Shown piece after piece: positions 8,253-16,980 of a stretch of DNA of 64,000 nucleotides. The notes beneath the pieces are model-generated. The model did not search any database, was not told where the DNA came from, and saw only the letters and a program-made list of their open reading frames with translations. The DNA lies in assembly GCF_022012335.1 (NCBI RefSeq), contig NZ_JAKLTO010000001.1:1-64000 (forward strand), given 5' to 3'. Made by a program: the position numbers and the translations under genes. Each line of letters starts with the position of its first letter. Position 1 is the first letter of the stretch. The stretch comes from Flavobacterium sp. SM15. GTDB lineage: Bacteria; Bacteroidota; Bacteroidia; Flavobacteriales; Flavobacteriaceae.

Positions 8253-9194
8253 TTATTTATTTTTTTCAATTTCGCTTCTCAACTCAATTTTTCTGGTTGG
8301 AAAACGAGAAGGAATCAGGCCGGACTTCAGTATAATTCGCTGTCCTTGCTGTCCTGCTATATACGATGCAAATCCCATGCCTAAACCGGTAGATCCCTGG
8401 AAATTTAACAAATATAATTTTCGAGTCACCGGATAACTCCCATCTGCAATATTAGTTTGATTCGGTTTAATAAATCTATTTTTTTCCTTAACTTTAACAT
8501 TTTCAACGCCTAAAACCTGAATTTTATCAAGATAAGGCTGTAAATCTTCGGTCGGCTGAAAAATCCAGTTAACTCCTAAAACCCCAACAGCACCCTCATG
8601 TTCTGTAACGTATTTTATTACTTCTTTATTGGAATTCACCGAAAAAACATTCTCTTGCGGTAAAGTATCAACTCCGGCAAGCTTTTTTAATTCTCTTACC
8701 GTACTGGAATTCGGATTATCGAAAACCAGTGATTTATTACCCTTCGTTTTTTCGCCTTTCATTATTGAAATGACCTCGTTAAGGGTCAGGGTGCTATCCT
8801 GAGCTTTTTTGTTTCCGATAAACGTAATTGCATCAACCGCAAATTCCGTAATACGCGGATATACTTTTTTTGTGTTGTTAAAATAACTAATTTCCGAAGA
8901 ATCCAAAGAACGGGACATAATGGCAATTTGCCCTTTGTTTTCATGAATAATTTTCAAAATCTCATTTTCCGGTTTACTTACCAGCTTCAATTTAACCCTT
9001 TTGTATTCGTTCTCAAAAAGAATCGCCAGGTCTTCAACAATTGGAAAAACGGTTTCGTCAACCAAAACAGTTGTACTTCCGGTAACTGCAGTTTCATTTA
9101 GTTTAGCCGCTGTGGTCTCTTTGTCTTTACAACCTACAACTGCGATGCTTGTCAAAGCTATAACTAAAAAAAGGACATAAAATATTTTTCTCAT
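8253..9194 (-). CDS. PstS-like substrate-binding lipoprotein in the TonB operon
   Basis: 313 residues. Signal peptide with lipobox ending at Cys22 (AVVGC). The mature part resembles phosphate-binding proteins of the PstS/PBP-like superfamily: a GSTTVLVDETVFPIVEDLA start near 39-57, a central DNPNSSTVRELK region and a C-terminal VTRKLYLLNFQG segment typical of PstS-like folds. No pstCAB genes follow; instead it sits inside the exbB-tonB operon, 21 bp upstream of the TPR gene. So it may not serve an ABC importer; a role coupled to TonB transport (phosphate or another oxyanion) is an inference from context. Confidence 0.75.
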   Translation of the reverse strand: MRKIFYVLFLVIALTSIAVVGCKDKETTAAKLNETAVTGSTTVLVDETVFPIVEDLAILFENEYKRVKLKLVSKPENEILKIIHENKGQIAIMSRSLDSSEISYFNNTKKVYPRITEFAVDAITFIGNKKAQDSTLTLNEVISIMKGEKTKGNKSLVFDNPNSSTVRELKKLAGVDTLPQENVFSVNSNKEVIKYVTEHEGAVGVLGVNWIFQPTEDLQPYLDKIQVLGVENVKVKEKNRFIKPNQTNIADGSYPVTRKLYLLNFQGSTGLGMGFASYIAGQQGQRIILKSGLIPSRFPTRKIELRSEIEKNK

Positions 9195-9222
9195 AAGCGC
9201 ATCTAAATAGCTTTAAGCCACT

Positions 9223-9450
9223 TTATTCTTCTGTTTCTGATTCCAAAAGCCTGTAAAAGCGAAAAGCCGCATAAACAATTAGCAAAACCCCTAATATGAT
9301 TCTCCTGGTATAAGGAATTTCAACCGGCATGCTTTTCCATACAAACAAAGTTACACCTAAAAACAGATACAATCCTAAAAAGACAAGTCCTAAAACAAAC
9401 AGAAATCGCTGTTGTGGCGATTTCTGCTTAAAATTCTGAAATAATTTCAT
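9223..9450 (-). CDS. Small two-TM membrane protein of the TonB operon
   Basis: 75 residues: a positively charged N-terminus (KLFQNFKQKSPQQR), TM1 at about 15-36, a short loop (KSMPVEIPYTRR) and TM2 at about 49-66, ending ESETEE. No family recognised. It lies one base after tonB and 28 bp before the PstS-like gene, so it is co-translated with the operon. Its size and place suggest an accessory subunit of the ExbB/ExbD/TonB complex, but nothing in the sequence proves this. Confidence 0.75.
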   Translation of the reverse strand: MKLFQNFKQKSPQQRFLFVLGLVFLGLYLFLGVTLFVWKSMPVEIPYTRRIILGVLLIVYAAFRFYRLLESETEE

Positions 9451-9451
9451 A

Positions 9452-10273
9452 TTAGTTTGCTACCTGAATAGTAATCGGTAAGGTAAATTGTGACCTAACA
9501 GGACGACCATTTTGAATAGCCGGTTTCCATTTAGGCATACTTTTCAAAACTCGGATAGCTTCTTTTCCTGCTGCAGGATATCCACCGTCTCTCAAGACTT
9601 TTACTTCCGTAAAGCCTCCATCTTTTTCAACAACGAATCCCAACATCACACGAATTTGAGAAACACCTTCGTCTACTTCCGGTGCATTGAAAGAGCTACT
9701 GAATTTTTTGTAAAATCCAGCCATTCCACCAGGTGGTTCAGCGGTAACTTCTACAGCTACATATACCTTGTTGTCGTCTTCAACAACCTGATTCCCTTTA
9801 TCTCCATCTCCAACAGGCTGATCGATTACGATGTCTCCCGCATCTTTATCTCCTTTTTGGTTTTTTTGACCCGGATCTGCTTCTTTCAAATCTTCCACCG
9901 TTGGTGGATCTTCATCACGAACCAACTCTTTCTTAACCACTTTTGGTGGTGGGAATTTCACCTGATCGTTTACCGATTTTGGTGGTTCAGGTGGTGGAGG
10001 TGGTGGTAAATCTTCTTTTGGTGGAGGTGGCAACAATGCAGTTTCAATTACTTTGTCCATGTTTTCCTTTTCATTATTAGCAAGATTCTCGTTAATAATG
10101 TTTTTTACCACAGGAGCCGCAATTGCTGCAGCAAACAAGAAAGCTCCGATTAAAAGAGATCTTGTTGTGGTTTTAGGATTCTCTGAACGCAATTGGTATG
10201 CACCATAAGCCTTGTTACGGCCTTCAAAGACCATATCAATCCACTCGGTTTTAAATATGTTTAACTTTGACAT
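9452..10273 (-). CDS. tonB: TonB energy transducer
   Basis: 273 residues. The cytoplasmic N-terminus carries the Bacteroidota-type EGRNKAYGAYQLR motif (about 17-29), then one TM segment (about 40-58), a proline-rich periplasmic spacer (PPPPKEDLPPPPPPEPP, about 82-98), a charged linker, and a TonB C-terminal domain (about 180-273) with PKWKPAIQNGRPVRSQF near its end. It links the proton channel ExbB/ExbD to outer-membrane TonB-dependent receptors. It directly follows two exbD genes and exbB in the same operon. Confidence 0.92.
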   Translation of the reverse strand: MSKLNIFKTEWIDMVFEGRNKAYGAYQLRSENPKTTTRSLLIGAFLFAAAIAAPVVKNIINENLANNEKENMDKVIETALLPPPPKEDLPPPPPPEPPKSVNDQVKFPPPKVVKKELVRDEDPPTVEDLKEADPGQKNQKGDKDAGDIVIDQPVGDGDKGNQVVEDDNKVYVAVEVTAEPPGGMAGFYKKFSSSFNAPEVDEGVSQIRVMLGFVVEKDGGFTEVKVLRDGGYPAAGKEAIRVLKSMPKWKPAIQNGRPVRSQFTLPITIQVAN

Positions 10274-10300
10274 AATTATAATTTTAATGGTTAAAAAGAA

Positions 10301-10861
10301 TTATTTGGTTAACAATCCTTCTTTATCCAACATTGCGTTTTCTTCTGGTGTAATATCAACAATCGCATAAGTAGGTACTTTAGCGATAGCCATCTCATCC
10401 AAAATATCTACTAAGTTTCTATAAGTAGATTTTTTACTTGCTTTGATCAAAACGATTAATCCTTTTTTAGGATCACCATATTTAGACAAAACTGTTTTTT
10501 CTTTATCCAACAGTTCTTTTCTAACACCGTTTTTACCATACCCAACTTTTGTTGGCCCTTGAATAGGTTTGTCTGGTAAACCATAATACCATACAATTTG
10601 GTTTTTCTCTCCCAAAAGCAAAGTCATGGTACGGTCGTCAGCAACGTCTAAAACTGGCTCGTCTTTTTTCTCTTGATCTTTATCCGGCATGGCCAAATTC
10701 ATGGATTGAGGCTTTGACAATGACGTAGTAAGCATGAAGAAAGTAATCAAAAGGAATGCCAAATCCACCATCGCGGTCAAATCGACACCTGCATTTTGTT
10801 TTTTACTTCTTACATGGCCCTTCTTGCCACCGCCGCCACCGCCGGTATTTAATTCTGCCAT
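10301..10861 (-). CDS. exbD: ExbD/TolR-family biopolymer transport protein (second copy)
   Basis: 186 residues. Glycine-rich, basic cytoplasmic start (GGGGGGKKGH), then a single TM segment with the proton-pathway aspartate at residue 33 (VDLTAMVDLAFLL). The periplasmic part contains the usual KASKKSTYRNLVDILDEM segment (about 142-159). Works with ExbB and the other ExbD to feed TonB. The two adjacent exbD genes are clearly different in sequence, so they are not a recent duplication and may form a mixed dimer in the ExbB pore. Confidence 0.9.
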   Translation of the reverse strand: MAELNTGGGGGGKKGHVRSKKQNAGVDLTAMVDLAFLLITFFMLTTSLSKPQSMNLAMPDKDQEKKDEPVLDVADDRTMTLLLGEKNQIVWYYGLPDKPIQGPTKVGYGKNGVRKELLDKEKTVLSKYGDPKKGLIVLIKASKKSTYRNLVDILDEMAIAKVPTYAIVDITPEENAMLDKEGLLTK

Positions 10862-10880
10862 TTTACAGTACTTTTTTTAA

Positions 10881-11495
10881 TTAAAAATCTTCACTTCTTA
10901 AACCAGTAACCAAGAAGAACTTGTTTACCTTTTGTTGCTGAAGGATATCAATTACCTTTTTAACGGTTGGATACTCTTCTTTTGCATCTCCTTTGATTGC
11001 CACTTTCAATTCAGCTCCGTGAACGTCTTTAGCTGCAAAACGCGCTGCCAAAATCCATTCTCTTAACTGATTATCCAAAGAATCGTATGGAATACCTTGT
11101 TGTACACCAGGCTTGTTTCTATCGTCTCCTTTTAAAGCAATCAACTGTTTAAGATTTCCTACCGGAACACCAAATCCATCGATCAAAGAGAAACGCTTAG
11201 TTTCATCTTCGGTAAATGTAATTTTGTATTTCTCAGCAATTTTACCCAAAGCATCTCTTCGAAGATCTTGCCCTGTCATTCCAAAAAACACCTTTTTATC
11301 TCCTACGGTAATCGTTGCCAAATCGGTATCCGGCAATTTCGTTTGAACTGTAGAAGCTGGCGTGTCAACAGGAAGAGCCTCCGGAACTTTAGCCGTAGAT
11401 GTCATTACGAAGAACGACAACAACAGGAACGCTACGTCACACATAGCCGTCATGTCAATCTTCGTGCTTTTCTTTGACATTTGAACTTTTGCCAT
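10881..11495 (-). CDS. exbD: ExbD/TolR-family biopolymer transport protein (first copy)
   Basis: 204 residues. Short basic N-terminus, TM segment at about 17-35 with the conserved aspartate at residue 20 (DMTAMCDVAFLLLSFF), periplasmic domain with KVAIKGDAKEEYPTVKKVIDIL (about 163-184). It is the first exbD after exbB (about 100 bp gap) and 20 bp before the second exbD. Partner of ExbB in energising TonB. Confidence 0.9.
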   Translation of the reverse strand: MAKVQMSKKSTKIDMTAMCDVAFLLLSFFVMTSTAKVPEALPVDTPASTVQTKLPDTDLATITVGDKKVFFGMTGQDLRRDALGKIAEKYKITFTEDETKRFSLIDGFGVPVGNLKQLIALKGDDRNKPGVQQGIPYDSLDNQLREWILAARFAAKDVHGAELKVAIKGDAKEEYPTVKKVIDILQQQKVNKFFLVTGLRSEDF

Positions 11496-11593
11496 TTTCT
11501 TTTGTTTTATAATTGATGATACATTTCAGAATTAGAAAATACCGTTGATTCATCAATATCTATTAATAAATAACTTTTAATTGCTGCAGAAAA

Positions 11594-12424
11594 TTATCCA
11601 CGAGCTTTCATTCTTCTGTAAGCCTGAGTAATAGCGAAACCAGCCTCGTCGATAGAATAAGTTAATTTATCAATTTTAGATGTAAACACGTTGTACATGA
11701 TGATCGATAATGTAGATGTACCGATACCAGTAGCTGTATTAATAAGTGCCTCAGAGATACCTGTTGCTAGAGCAGCCTGGTCAGGAGCACCCGCAGCAGC
11801 TAATCCAGAGAACGCTTTAATCATACCTGATACCGTTCCTAATAATCCCATTAACGTACCAATAGATACTAAAGTAGCGATGATTGTCATGTTTTTCTCT
11901 AACATTGGCATTTCTAATGAAGTAGCCTCATCGATTTCTTTCTGGATAGATTCTGTAGCTTTCTCACTGTCAAAACCTTCTTTTCTTACTTCCTGGTATT
12001 TAATTAAACCAGCTTTCACTACATTAGCAACTGAACCTTGTTGAGTATCACACTCATTCATTGCCTCATCAATTTTACCTTGTCCGATTAAAACCTGAAC
12101 GTTTTTAACGAAAGCCTCAACATTACCTTTACCGGCAGCTTTAGAAATAACGAAGAATCTCTCGAAAGAGAAAACTACCGCCATTAAAAATAATCCCATC
12201 AACGCTGGTACGATAAATCCTCCTTTGTAAACCATCCCTAAATAGTTTCCTGGTAGTGGGTGACCTTCTGGATCGTTGTTTTCAAAGTTTGAAGGGTGAC
12301 CCATTACGAATTTCCATACTAGAAATCCGATAACTAAACAGATTACAATTGTTAAACCTGCAAAAAAGTTTGAACTTTTAGAGCTAGCTCCATTCTCAAC
12401 AGTTTCGTTAGATACGTTTGTCAT
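11594..12424 (-). CDS. exbB: ExbB/TolQ/MotA proton-channel protein
   Basis: 276 residues. TM segments at about 22-41, 68-90, 178-203 and 226-250. The family signatures LLGTVSGMI (194-202) and GISEALINTATG (222-233) line the proton path. The N-terminus is extended and carries one extra TM segment relative to the three-TM E. coli ExbB. First gene of the operon, followed by two exbD genes and tonB. The upstream 337-bp gap probably holds its promoter; a TAnnTTTG match (TAAATTTG) is at 12496-12503. Confidence 0.92.
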   Translation of the reverse strand: MTNVSNETVENGASSKSSNFFAGLTIVICLVIGFLVWKFVMGHPSNFENNDPEGHPLPGNYLGMVYKGGFIVPALMGLFLMAVVFSFERFFVISKAAGKGNVEAFVKNVQVLIGQGKIDEAMNECDTQQGSVANVVKAGLIKYQEVRKEGFDSEKATESIQKEIDEATSLEMPMLEKNMTIIATLVSIGTLMGLLGTVSGMIKAFSGLAAAGAPDQAALATGISEALINTATGIGTSTLSIIMYNVFTSKIDKLTYSIDEAGFAITQAYRRMKARG

Positions 12425-12761
12425 TTTTAAAAAATTTTAGTTTTTCGATTTATTTAACTTAATTTCTTACACACATTTTCAATGCATAAGAGTCGCAAAT
12501 TTATGTTTTTAGAGGAAATAAAAAAACAAATTAAACTTTTTTTACAGGTTCTTTATAAATAATTTAACCTAGAAAACATGTTTTGTTTTAAATCTTTTCC
12601 CATATATTAACATAACTTTAATTTTATAACGCTTAATTGTTAATTTTATTCTAGGTGTCATTTGTTATTTTCATAATTATTTAAAAACACCCAATTTCAT
12701 GTAAAGTTAATACTATTATATTTGTAAATAAAAACAATCTTACAAGAAAATACCTCCTTAT
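12425..12761. other. AT-rich divergent promoter region
   Basis: 337 bp between divergent exbB and the HerA-like gene. No ORF, repeat or hairpin stands out. It holds one candidate -7 box for each side: TAAATTTG on the minus strand (12496-12503) and TATATTTG on the plus strand (12717-12724), the latter with TTTC 18 bp upstream (12695-12698). The middle (about 12540-12690) is featureless AT-rich DNA. Confidence 0.55.
12717..12724 (+). promoter_or_regulatory. Candidate -7 box of the HerA-like operon
   Basis: TATATTTG fits TAnnTTTG; TTTC at 12695-12698 is at an 18-bp spacing. The start codon is 37 bp downstream. Confidence 0.5.
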
Positions 12762-14279
12762 ATGTCAAATTCAAATTTTTCAGAACAAATCAATGCCGGG
12801 TACAGCTGCAGCGGAGAACATATCATTTTGGGCGCCGCCATTTTAAATGGTGAAGCAATAGCCGATACACAAATAAAAATTCCTCTAAAAACAATTAACA
12901 GACATGGTTTAATTGCCGGAGCTACCGGAACAGGAAAAACCAAAACAATACAGGTTTTATCGGAACAGTTGTCGCAAAACGGAATTCCGGTTCTGATGAT
13001 GGACATTAAAGGAGACTTTTCCGGAATTGCCGCACAAGGCGAAGAAAAACCGTTTATCACAGAACGTCATGCAAAAATTGGAATCCCTTATCAAGCCAAA
13101 GCTTTTCCAGTAGAGTTAATGACTTTGTCTGAGCAGAACGGAGTGCGTCTAAGAGCAACGGTTTCCGAATTTGGCCCGGTATTATTTTCCCGTATATTAG
13201 ACTTAAACGACACCCAAGGCGGAGTAGTTGCCGTAATTTTCAAATACTGTGACGACAATAAAATTCCGCTTTTGGATTTAAAGGATTTCAAAAAAGTACT
13301 TCAATACGCCACCGAAGAAGGCAAAGATGAATTTGAACAGAACTACGGAAGAATTTCCACCTCTTCCACCGGTTCCATTCTAAGAAAAGTGATCGAATTG
13401 GAACAACAAGGTGCTGATGTCTTTTTTGGAGAACTTTCTTTTGATATCGACGACTTGATGCGCATTGATGAAAACGGAAACGGCTACGTAAACATCATCC
13501 GCCTGACGGACATTCAGGACAAACCCAAGTTATTTTCCACTTTTATGTTGAGTTTACTGGCAGAAATCTATCAAAAAATGCCTGAAATTGGCGATAGCGG
13601 AAGACCTGAATTAGTAGTATTTATTGACGAAGCGCACCTAATTTTCGATCAGGCCAGCAAAACCTTATTGGATCAAATTGAAACCATTGTAAAACTGATC
13701 CGCTCTAAAGGAATCGGAGTATATTTTATCACCCAAAACCCAACCGATGTTCCTTCCGGAGTTTTAGCACAGTTAGGTTTGAAAATCCAGCATGCTTTAC
13801 GCGCTTTTACGGCCAACGATCGAAAAGCCATCAAAATGACTGCCGAAAACTACCCGCTTTCCGATTTCTACAAAACAGAAGATGTGATTACTCAATTAGG
13901 AATTGGTGAAGCTTTTGTTACTGCCTTAAATGAAAAAGGAATCCCAACACCTCTTGCAGCCTGTATGATGCGCGCGCCGATGAGTCGAATGGATATTTTA
14001 ACAGAGGCAGAAATCGCGTCCATCAACAATAATTCCAAATTAGTTAAAAAATACAATCAGGAAATTGACAGCGAAAGTGCCTATGAAATCCTGAACAAAA
14101 AAATTGAGCAAGCGACAGCTCAAGCTCAGGAGCAAGAAGAAACACAAGCTGAAGAAAAAAGAAAAAAATCAGAACCGAGTACCGCAGAAGTGATTGGTAA
14201 ATCGGTAACAAAAGTGGTTACCAGCGCATCATTTATCAGAGGTGTTTTTGGCATCCTTACTAAAATGTTTAAAAAATAA
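12762..14279 (+). CDS. HerA/YjgR-like P-loop ATPase (DUF853)
   Basis: 505 residues. Walker A GATGTGKT at 53-60, Walker B-like LVVFIDEAHLIF near 279-290, and the arrangement of the DUF853/YjgR family, a HerA-helicase-like group. The C-terminus (about 425-470) is Gln/Glu/Lys-rich and probably coiled coil, followed by a hydrophobic end (SASFIRGVFGILTKMFKK). The substrate of this family is not established; HerA relatives translocate DNA. There is no nurA neighbour, so a DNA end-resection role is not supported by context. Its stop overlaps the next start (TAATG). Confidence 0.85.
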   Translation: MSNSNFSEQINAGYSCSGEHIILGAAILNGEAIADTQIKIPLKTINRHGLIAGATGTGKTKTIQVLSEQLSQNGIPVLMMDIKGDFSGIAAQGEEKPFITERHAKIGIPYQAKAFPVELMTLSEQNGVRLRATVSEFGPVLFSRILDLNDTQGGVVAVIFKYCDDNKIPLLDLKDFKKVLQYATEEGKDEFEQNYGRISTSSTGSILRKVIELEQQGADVFFGELSFDIDDLMRIDENGNGYVNIIRLTDIQDKPKLFSTFMLSLLAEIYQKMPEIGDSGRPELVVFIDEAHLIFDQASKTLLDQIETIVKLIRSKGIGVYFITQNPTDVPSGVLAQLGLKIQHALRAFTANDRKAIKMTAENYPLSDFYKTEDVITQLGIGEAFVTALNEKGIPTPLAACMMRAPMSRMDILTEAEIASINNNSKLVKKYNQEIDSESAYEILNKKIEQATAQAQEQEETQAEEKRKKSEPSTAEVIGKSVTKVVTSASFIRGVFGILTKMFKK

Positions 14280-14647
14280 TGCGGGCTTTTTTCACCATTG
14301 GTTTATTAGTCCTTTCCAACGTTTTTATGACTTTAGCCTGGTACGGACATTTAAAATTCAAAGAACTGAAGTGGTTTGAAAACGCGGGCTTAATTACGAT
14401 AATATTAATCAGCTGGGGCTTAGCTTTATTTGAATATTGCTTTCAGGTTCCGGCCAACAAGATTGGATTTCAAGGCAACGGAGGACCATTTTCTTTGATG
14501 CAACTAAAAGTAATTCAGGAAGTAATCACACTTATAATTTTCGTGATTTTTTCGATGTTGTTTTTCAAAAACGAAACCTTTCGCTGGAATCATGCCGTAG
14601 GTTTTTGCTTTTTGGTTTTAGCTGTGTATTTCATCTTCAAAAAATAA
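14279..14647 (+). CDS. DMT-family small membrane protein (DUF486)
   Basis: 122 residues with four predicted TM segments (about 3-23, 34-54, 75-97, 101-120). The conserved WYGHLKFK motif near 21-28 and the ALFEYCFQVPANKIG motif near 50-64 identify the DUF486 branch of the drug/metabolite transporter superfamily. Function unknown. It shares a TAATG overlap with the ATPase gene, so translation is probably coupled. Confidence 0.85.
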   Translation: MRAFFTIGLLVLSNVFMTLAWYGHLKFKELKWFENAGLITIILISWGLALFEYCFQVPANKIGFQGNGGPFSLMQLKVIQEVITLIIFVIFSMLFFKNETFRWNHAVGFCFLVLAVYFIFKK

Positions 14648-14652
14648 GTATT

Positions 14653-15105
14653 ATGAAAAAGAAATTTGCATTGACAGTACTGATCGCATCGTCTTTATGG
14701 ATAAGCTGTACCACAAAAGTTGAAACCAAAAACACCGAAGATTACAAAGCAGAAATCTTCAAGGCCGAAAAAGATTTTGAAACAACCGTAGCCAAAAAAG
14801 GCATCGCAGAAGGCTTTTATCAGTTCGCAGATGAAAATGCAACGATAAAAAGAGAGCAGGACACTTTGATTACCGGAAAAGAAAACATCAAAAAATACTA
14901 TTCCAACCCGAAATTCAAAAAAGCATCCGTAACTTGGAAAGCAGATTTTGCCGATGTTTCCGTATCAGGTGATTTGGCTTATACCTATGGAAAATATGCC
15001 TGGACGGTAAAAGACTCTACAGGCAACTCAAAAACCTTCAAGGGTGTTTTCCATACGGTTTGGAAAAAACAAGATGACGGAAACTGGAAATACGTTTGGG
15101 ATTAA
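14653..15105 (+). CDS. DUF4440/SnoaL-like lipoprotein
   Basis: 150 residues from the ATG at 14653; a longer frame from 14437 only overlaps the upstream gene. The N-terminus is a lipoprotein signal ending LWISC (Cys19). The mature part has the NTF2-like DUF4440 pattern: an N-terminal helix FKAEKDFETTVAKKGIAEGF (about 35-54) and strands ending in GVFHTVWKKQDDGNWKYVWD (about 131-150). Such proteins bind small ligands or act as minor enzymes; the ligand is unknown. It starts 5 bp after the DUF486 stop. Confidence 0.8.
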   Translation: MKKKFALTVLIASSLWISCTTKVETKNTEDYKAEIFKAEKDFETTVAKKGIAEGFYQFADENATIKREQDTLITGKENIKKYYSNPKFKKASVTWKADFADVSVSGDLAYTYGKYAWTVKDSTGNSKTFKGVFHTVWKKQDDGNWKYVWD

Positions 15106-15117
15106 ACTTCAATTATT

Positions 15118-15483
15118 ATGAAAAAATATTTTATTCAAAACGCTCCGTTCGTAGTACCAACTACTGACGGTAAACTAATCGAAGAACATCACGGTTTGGC
15201 TACAACCGCCAACAAAGAAATTTCAATCGCCCACATGATTGCGCCACCGAACTGGAGCGAACCTTTTCAAAGGCCGGAATTTGATGAGTACACCTATATA
15301 ATAAAAGGAAAAAAACAGTTTATTATAGATGGAGAAACCGTAATTCTCGAAGCAGGACAATCCATAAAAATTGAGCGTAACGCACGAGTGCAGTATTCCA
15401 ATCCTTTTTCGGAACCATGCGAATACATCGCCATTTGCACGCCGGCCTTTAGTATGGATTTGGTACATCGCGAAGAACTATAA
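15118..15483 (+). CDS. Cupin-domain protein
   Basis: 121 residues forming one small beta-barrel. Cupin motif 1 region EPFQRPEFDEYTYIIKGKKQF (about 40-60) with E48 and the acidic/aromatic cluster, and motif 2 region EAGQSIKIERNARVQYSNP (about 79-97). The usual metal-binding histidines of motif 1 are mostly absent (P-E-F-D-E instead of H-x-H), so metal binding is doubtful. Last gene of the HerA-like operon, 12 bp after the lipoprotein gene. Confidence 0.75.
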   Translation: MKKYFIQNAPFVVPTTDGKLIEEHHGLATTANKEISIAHMIAPPNWSEPFQRPEFDEYTYIIKGKKQFIIDGETVILEAGQSIKIERNARVQYSNPFSEPCEYIAICTPAFSMDLVHREEL

Positions 15484-15507
15484 AAAAAGAGACTAAAAGT
15501 CCCTTTT
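15484..15507. terminator. Intrinsic terminator between cupin and kmo genes
   Basis: On the minus strand AAAAGGGACT-ttt-AGTCTCTTTTTTT with one G-U pair, overlapping the kmo stop codon. On the plus strand the same hairpin has one mismatch. Confidence 0.65.
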
Positions 15508-16849
15508 ATTTTTTCAGCAATTCCAGAATCTGATTTTCTACCACTTCAGTATCCCAAATTTGTTCAATATTTTCAATACTCAGAACTTGCTCCATAATTT
15601 TATTTTGCTTATCTCCTTCTGCCAAGGCTTCTGAATAAGGCTGGTGACTAAAAGTTACTCTACTGTATAAAGGTACCCATTTTTCGGGATGCTTATCGGA
15701 AAACCACTTTTCAATTTTCTTTTGCAGATGGAATTTTGAATCTGCTGTTTTGGAACTCATTTCCATAAAATTGCGGTAAGACAGTTCCGCAATTGCATCT
15801 GTATTAGGTTTACGCGATTTTTGATACTCTTTGAAAATTGTCATCCAATCATCCCCGTACTTTTCCATTAATTGATTTAGGATTGTAATATCTTCAAAAC
15901 CAGCATTCATACCATGACCATAAAAAGGAACTATCGCATGAGCCGCATCCCCTATCAAAGCTACTTTATCCTCATACGCCCAAGGATAACACTTCATGGT
16001 AACCAGATAACTGGTCGGGTTTTTAAAAAAGTCCTCTACCAAATCTGGAATTACTTCTTTAGTATCGGGAAAATGCTTGGCAAAAAAGGCTACTAAGGAT
16101 TCCTTATCCTTCAGTTTTTCAAAAGAATTTTCTCCTTCATGCGGCATAAAAAGGGTACAGGTAAAACTTCCGTCGGGATTGGCTAACCCCATCAGCATAA
16201 ACTCACCTCTTGGCCAGATGTGCAATGAGTTTTTATCAATTTTATGTGTTCCGTCTGGATTTGCCGGTATATGCAATTCTTTATAACCAACAGGTATAAA
16301 ATCCTGAGAATAGTTAAACATGCTCTGACGCTGCATTCGGTGACGCACCCTTGAGAAGGCACCATCAGCTCCGAAAACGATGTCGTAATCCAGCTCATTC
16401 CATTGGCCTCGCTCTGTTTCTCCCTCATGCAAAGTCGCAGTGGTCAAGGTCACATCCCAAACTTTCGTATCGAAGAAAAACTCAACACCCGCAGCTTCGG
16501 CCAAGTCTACCATTTTTCTATTCAAAACACCTCGCGATAAAGAAAAAATGGCTTCGCCGTCCTTCCCATAGTACTGGTAGCTTAATTCACTATTGGCCAT
16601 ATGGATGGCACGCTTATCCACTGGAATCCCAATCTTTTTGATCTCATCGTCCAAACCGATTTCCTGCAACGTCCTCCAACCCCGATCAGACATCACCAAA
16701 TTAATGGAACGCCCAGAAAACTGAACTTTTCGAATATCATGACTACGATCGTAAACATGAACGGTATGACCTGCTTTTTTGAGGTAAATTGCCAATAGTG
16801 TCCCGACTAATCCAGAACCAACTACGGCTATTTTTTGGGGAGTTTGCAT
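15506..16849 (-). CDS. kmo: Kynurenine 3-monooxygenase
   Basis: FAD-dependent hydroxylase converting L-kynurenine to 3-hydroxykynurenine. From the ATG at 16847-16849 the product is 447 residues, the usual length. FAD-binding GSGLVG at 11-16, FGADGAFSRVRHRMQ in the middle and LIGDAAHAIVPFYGHGMNAG (the second FAD motif) in the C-terminal half are all present. A longer frame reaches 16924 but crosses a TACATTTG box (16872-16879), which supports the shorter start. Kynureninase is 2 kb away on the same strand. Some Bacteroidota make NAD from tryptophan by this route. Confidence 0.9.
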   Translation of the reverse strand: MQTPQKIAVVGSGLVGTLLAIYLKKAGHTVHVYDRSHDIRKVQFSGRSINLVMSDRGWRTLQEIGLDDEIKKIGIPVDKRAIHMANSELSYQYYGKDGEAIFSLSRGVLNRKMVDLAEAAGVEFFFDTKVWDVTLTTATLHEGETERGQWNELDYDIVFGADGAFSRVRHRMQRQSMFNYSQDFIPVGYKELHIPANPDGTHKIDKNSLHIWPRGEFMLMGLANPDGSFTCTLFMPHEGENSFEKLKDKESLVAFFAKHFPDTKEVIPDLVEDFFKNPTSYLVTMKCYPWAYEDKVALIGDAAHAIVPFYGHGMNAGFEDITILNQLMEKYGDDWMTIFKEYQKSRKPNTDAIAELSYRNFMEMSSKTADSKFHLQKKIEKWFSDKHPEKWVPLYSRVTFSHQPYSEALAEGDKQNKIMEQVLSIENIEQIWDTEVVENQILELLKK

Positions 16850-16871
16850 TGATCTTTTCTTGAATAGATTA

Positions 16872-16879
16872 CAAATGTA
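16872..16879 (-). promoter_or_regulatory. Candidate -7 box of kmo
   Basis: Minus strand TACATTTG, a full match to TAnnTTTG, 22 bp upstream of the kmo ATG. It helps decide the start. Confidence 0.5.
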
Positions 16880-16928
16880 ACGATAATAGCAATTTAATAT
16901 CGTAATAAACTCGGATTTTATCAAAGAA

Positions 16929-16962
16929 AAAAGTGTCCAACATTTTACTTGTCGGACACTTT
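16929..16962 (-). terminator. Intrinsic terminator of the glycine-zipper gene
   Basis: AAAGTGTCC/GGACACTTT arms around a 15-nt loop, between the glycine-zipper gene and kmo. Confidence 0.75.
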
Positions 16963-16980
16963 ATATATTATTAAAACTCG

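Noticed and set aside
9512..10009. 165-codon plus-strand frame inside tonB
   Set aside because: Antisense shadow of the proline-rich TonB region (Trp/Arg-rich nonsense product).
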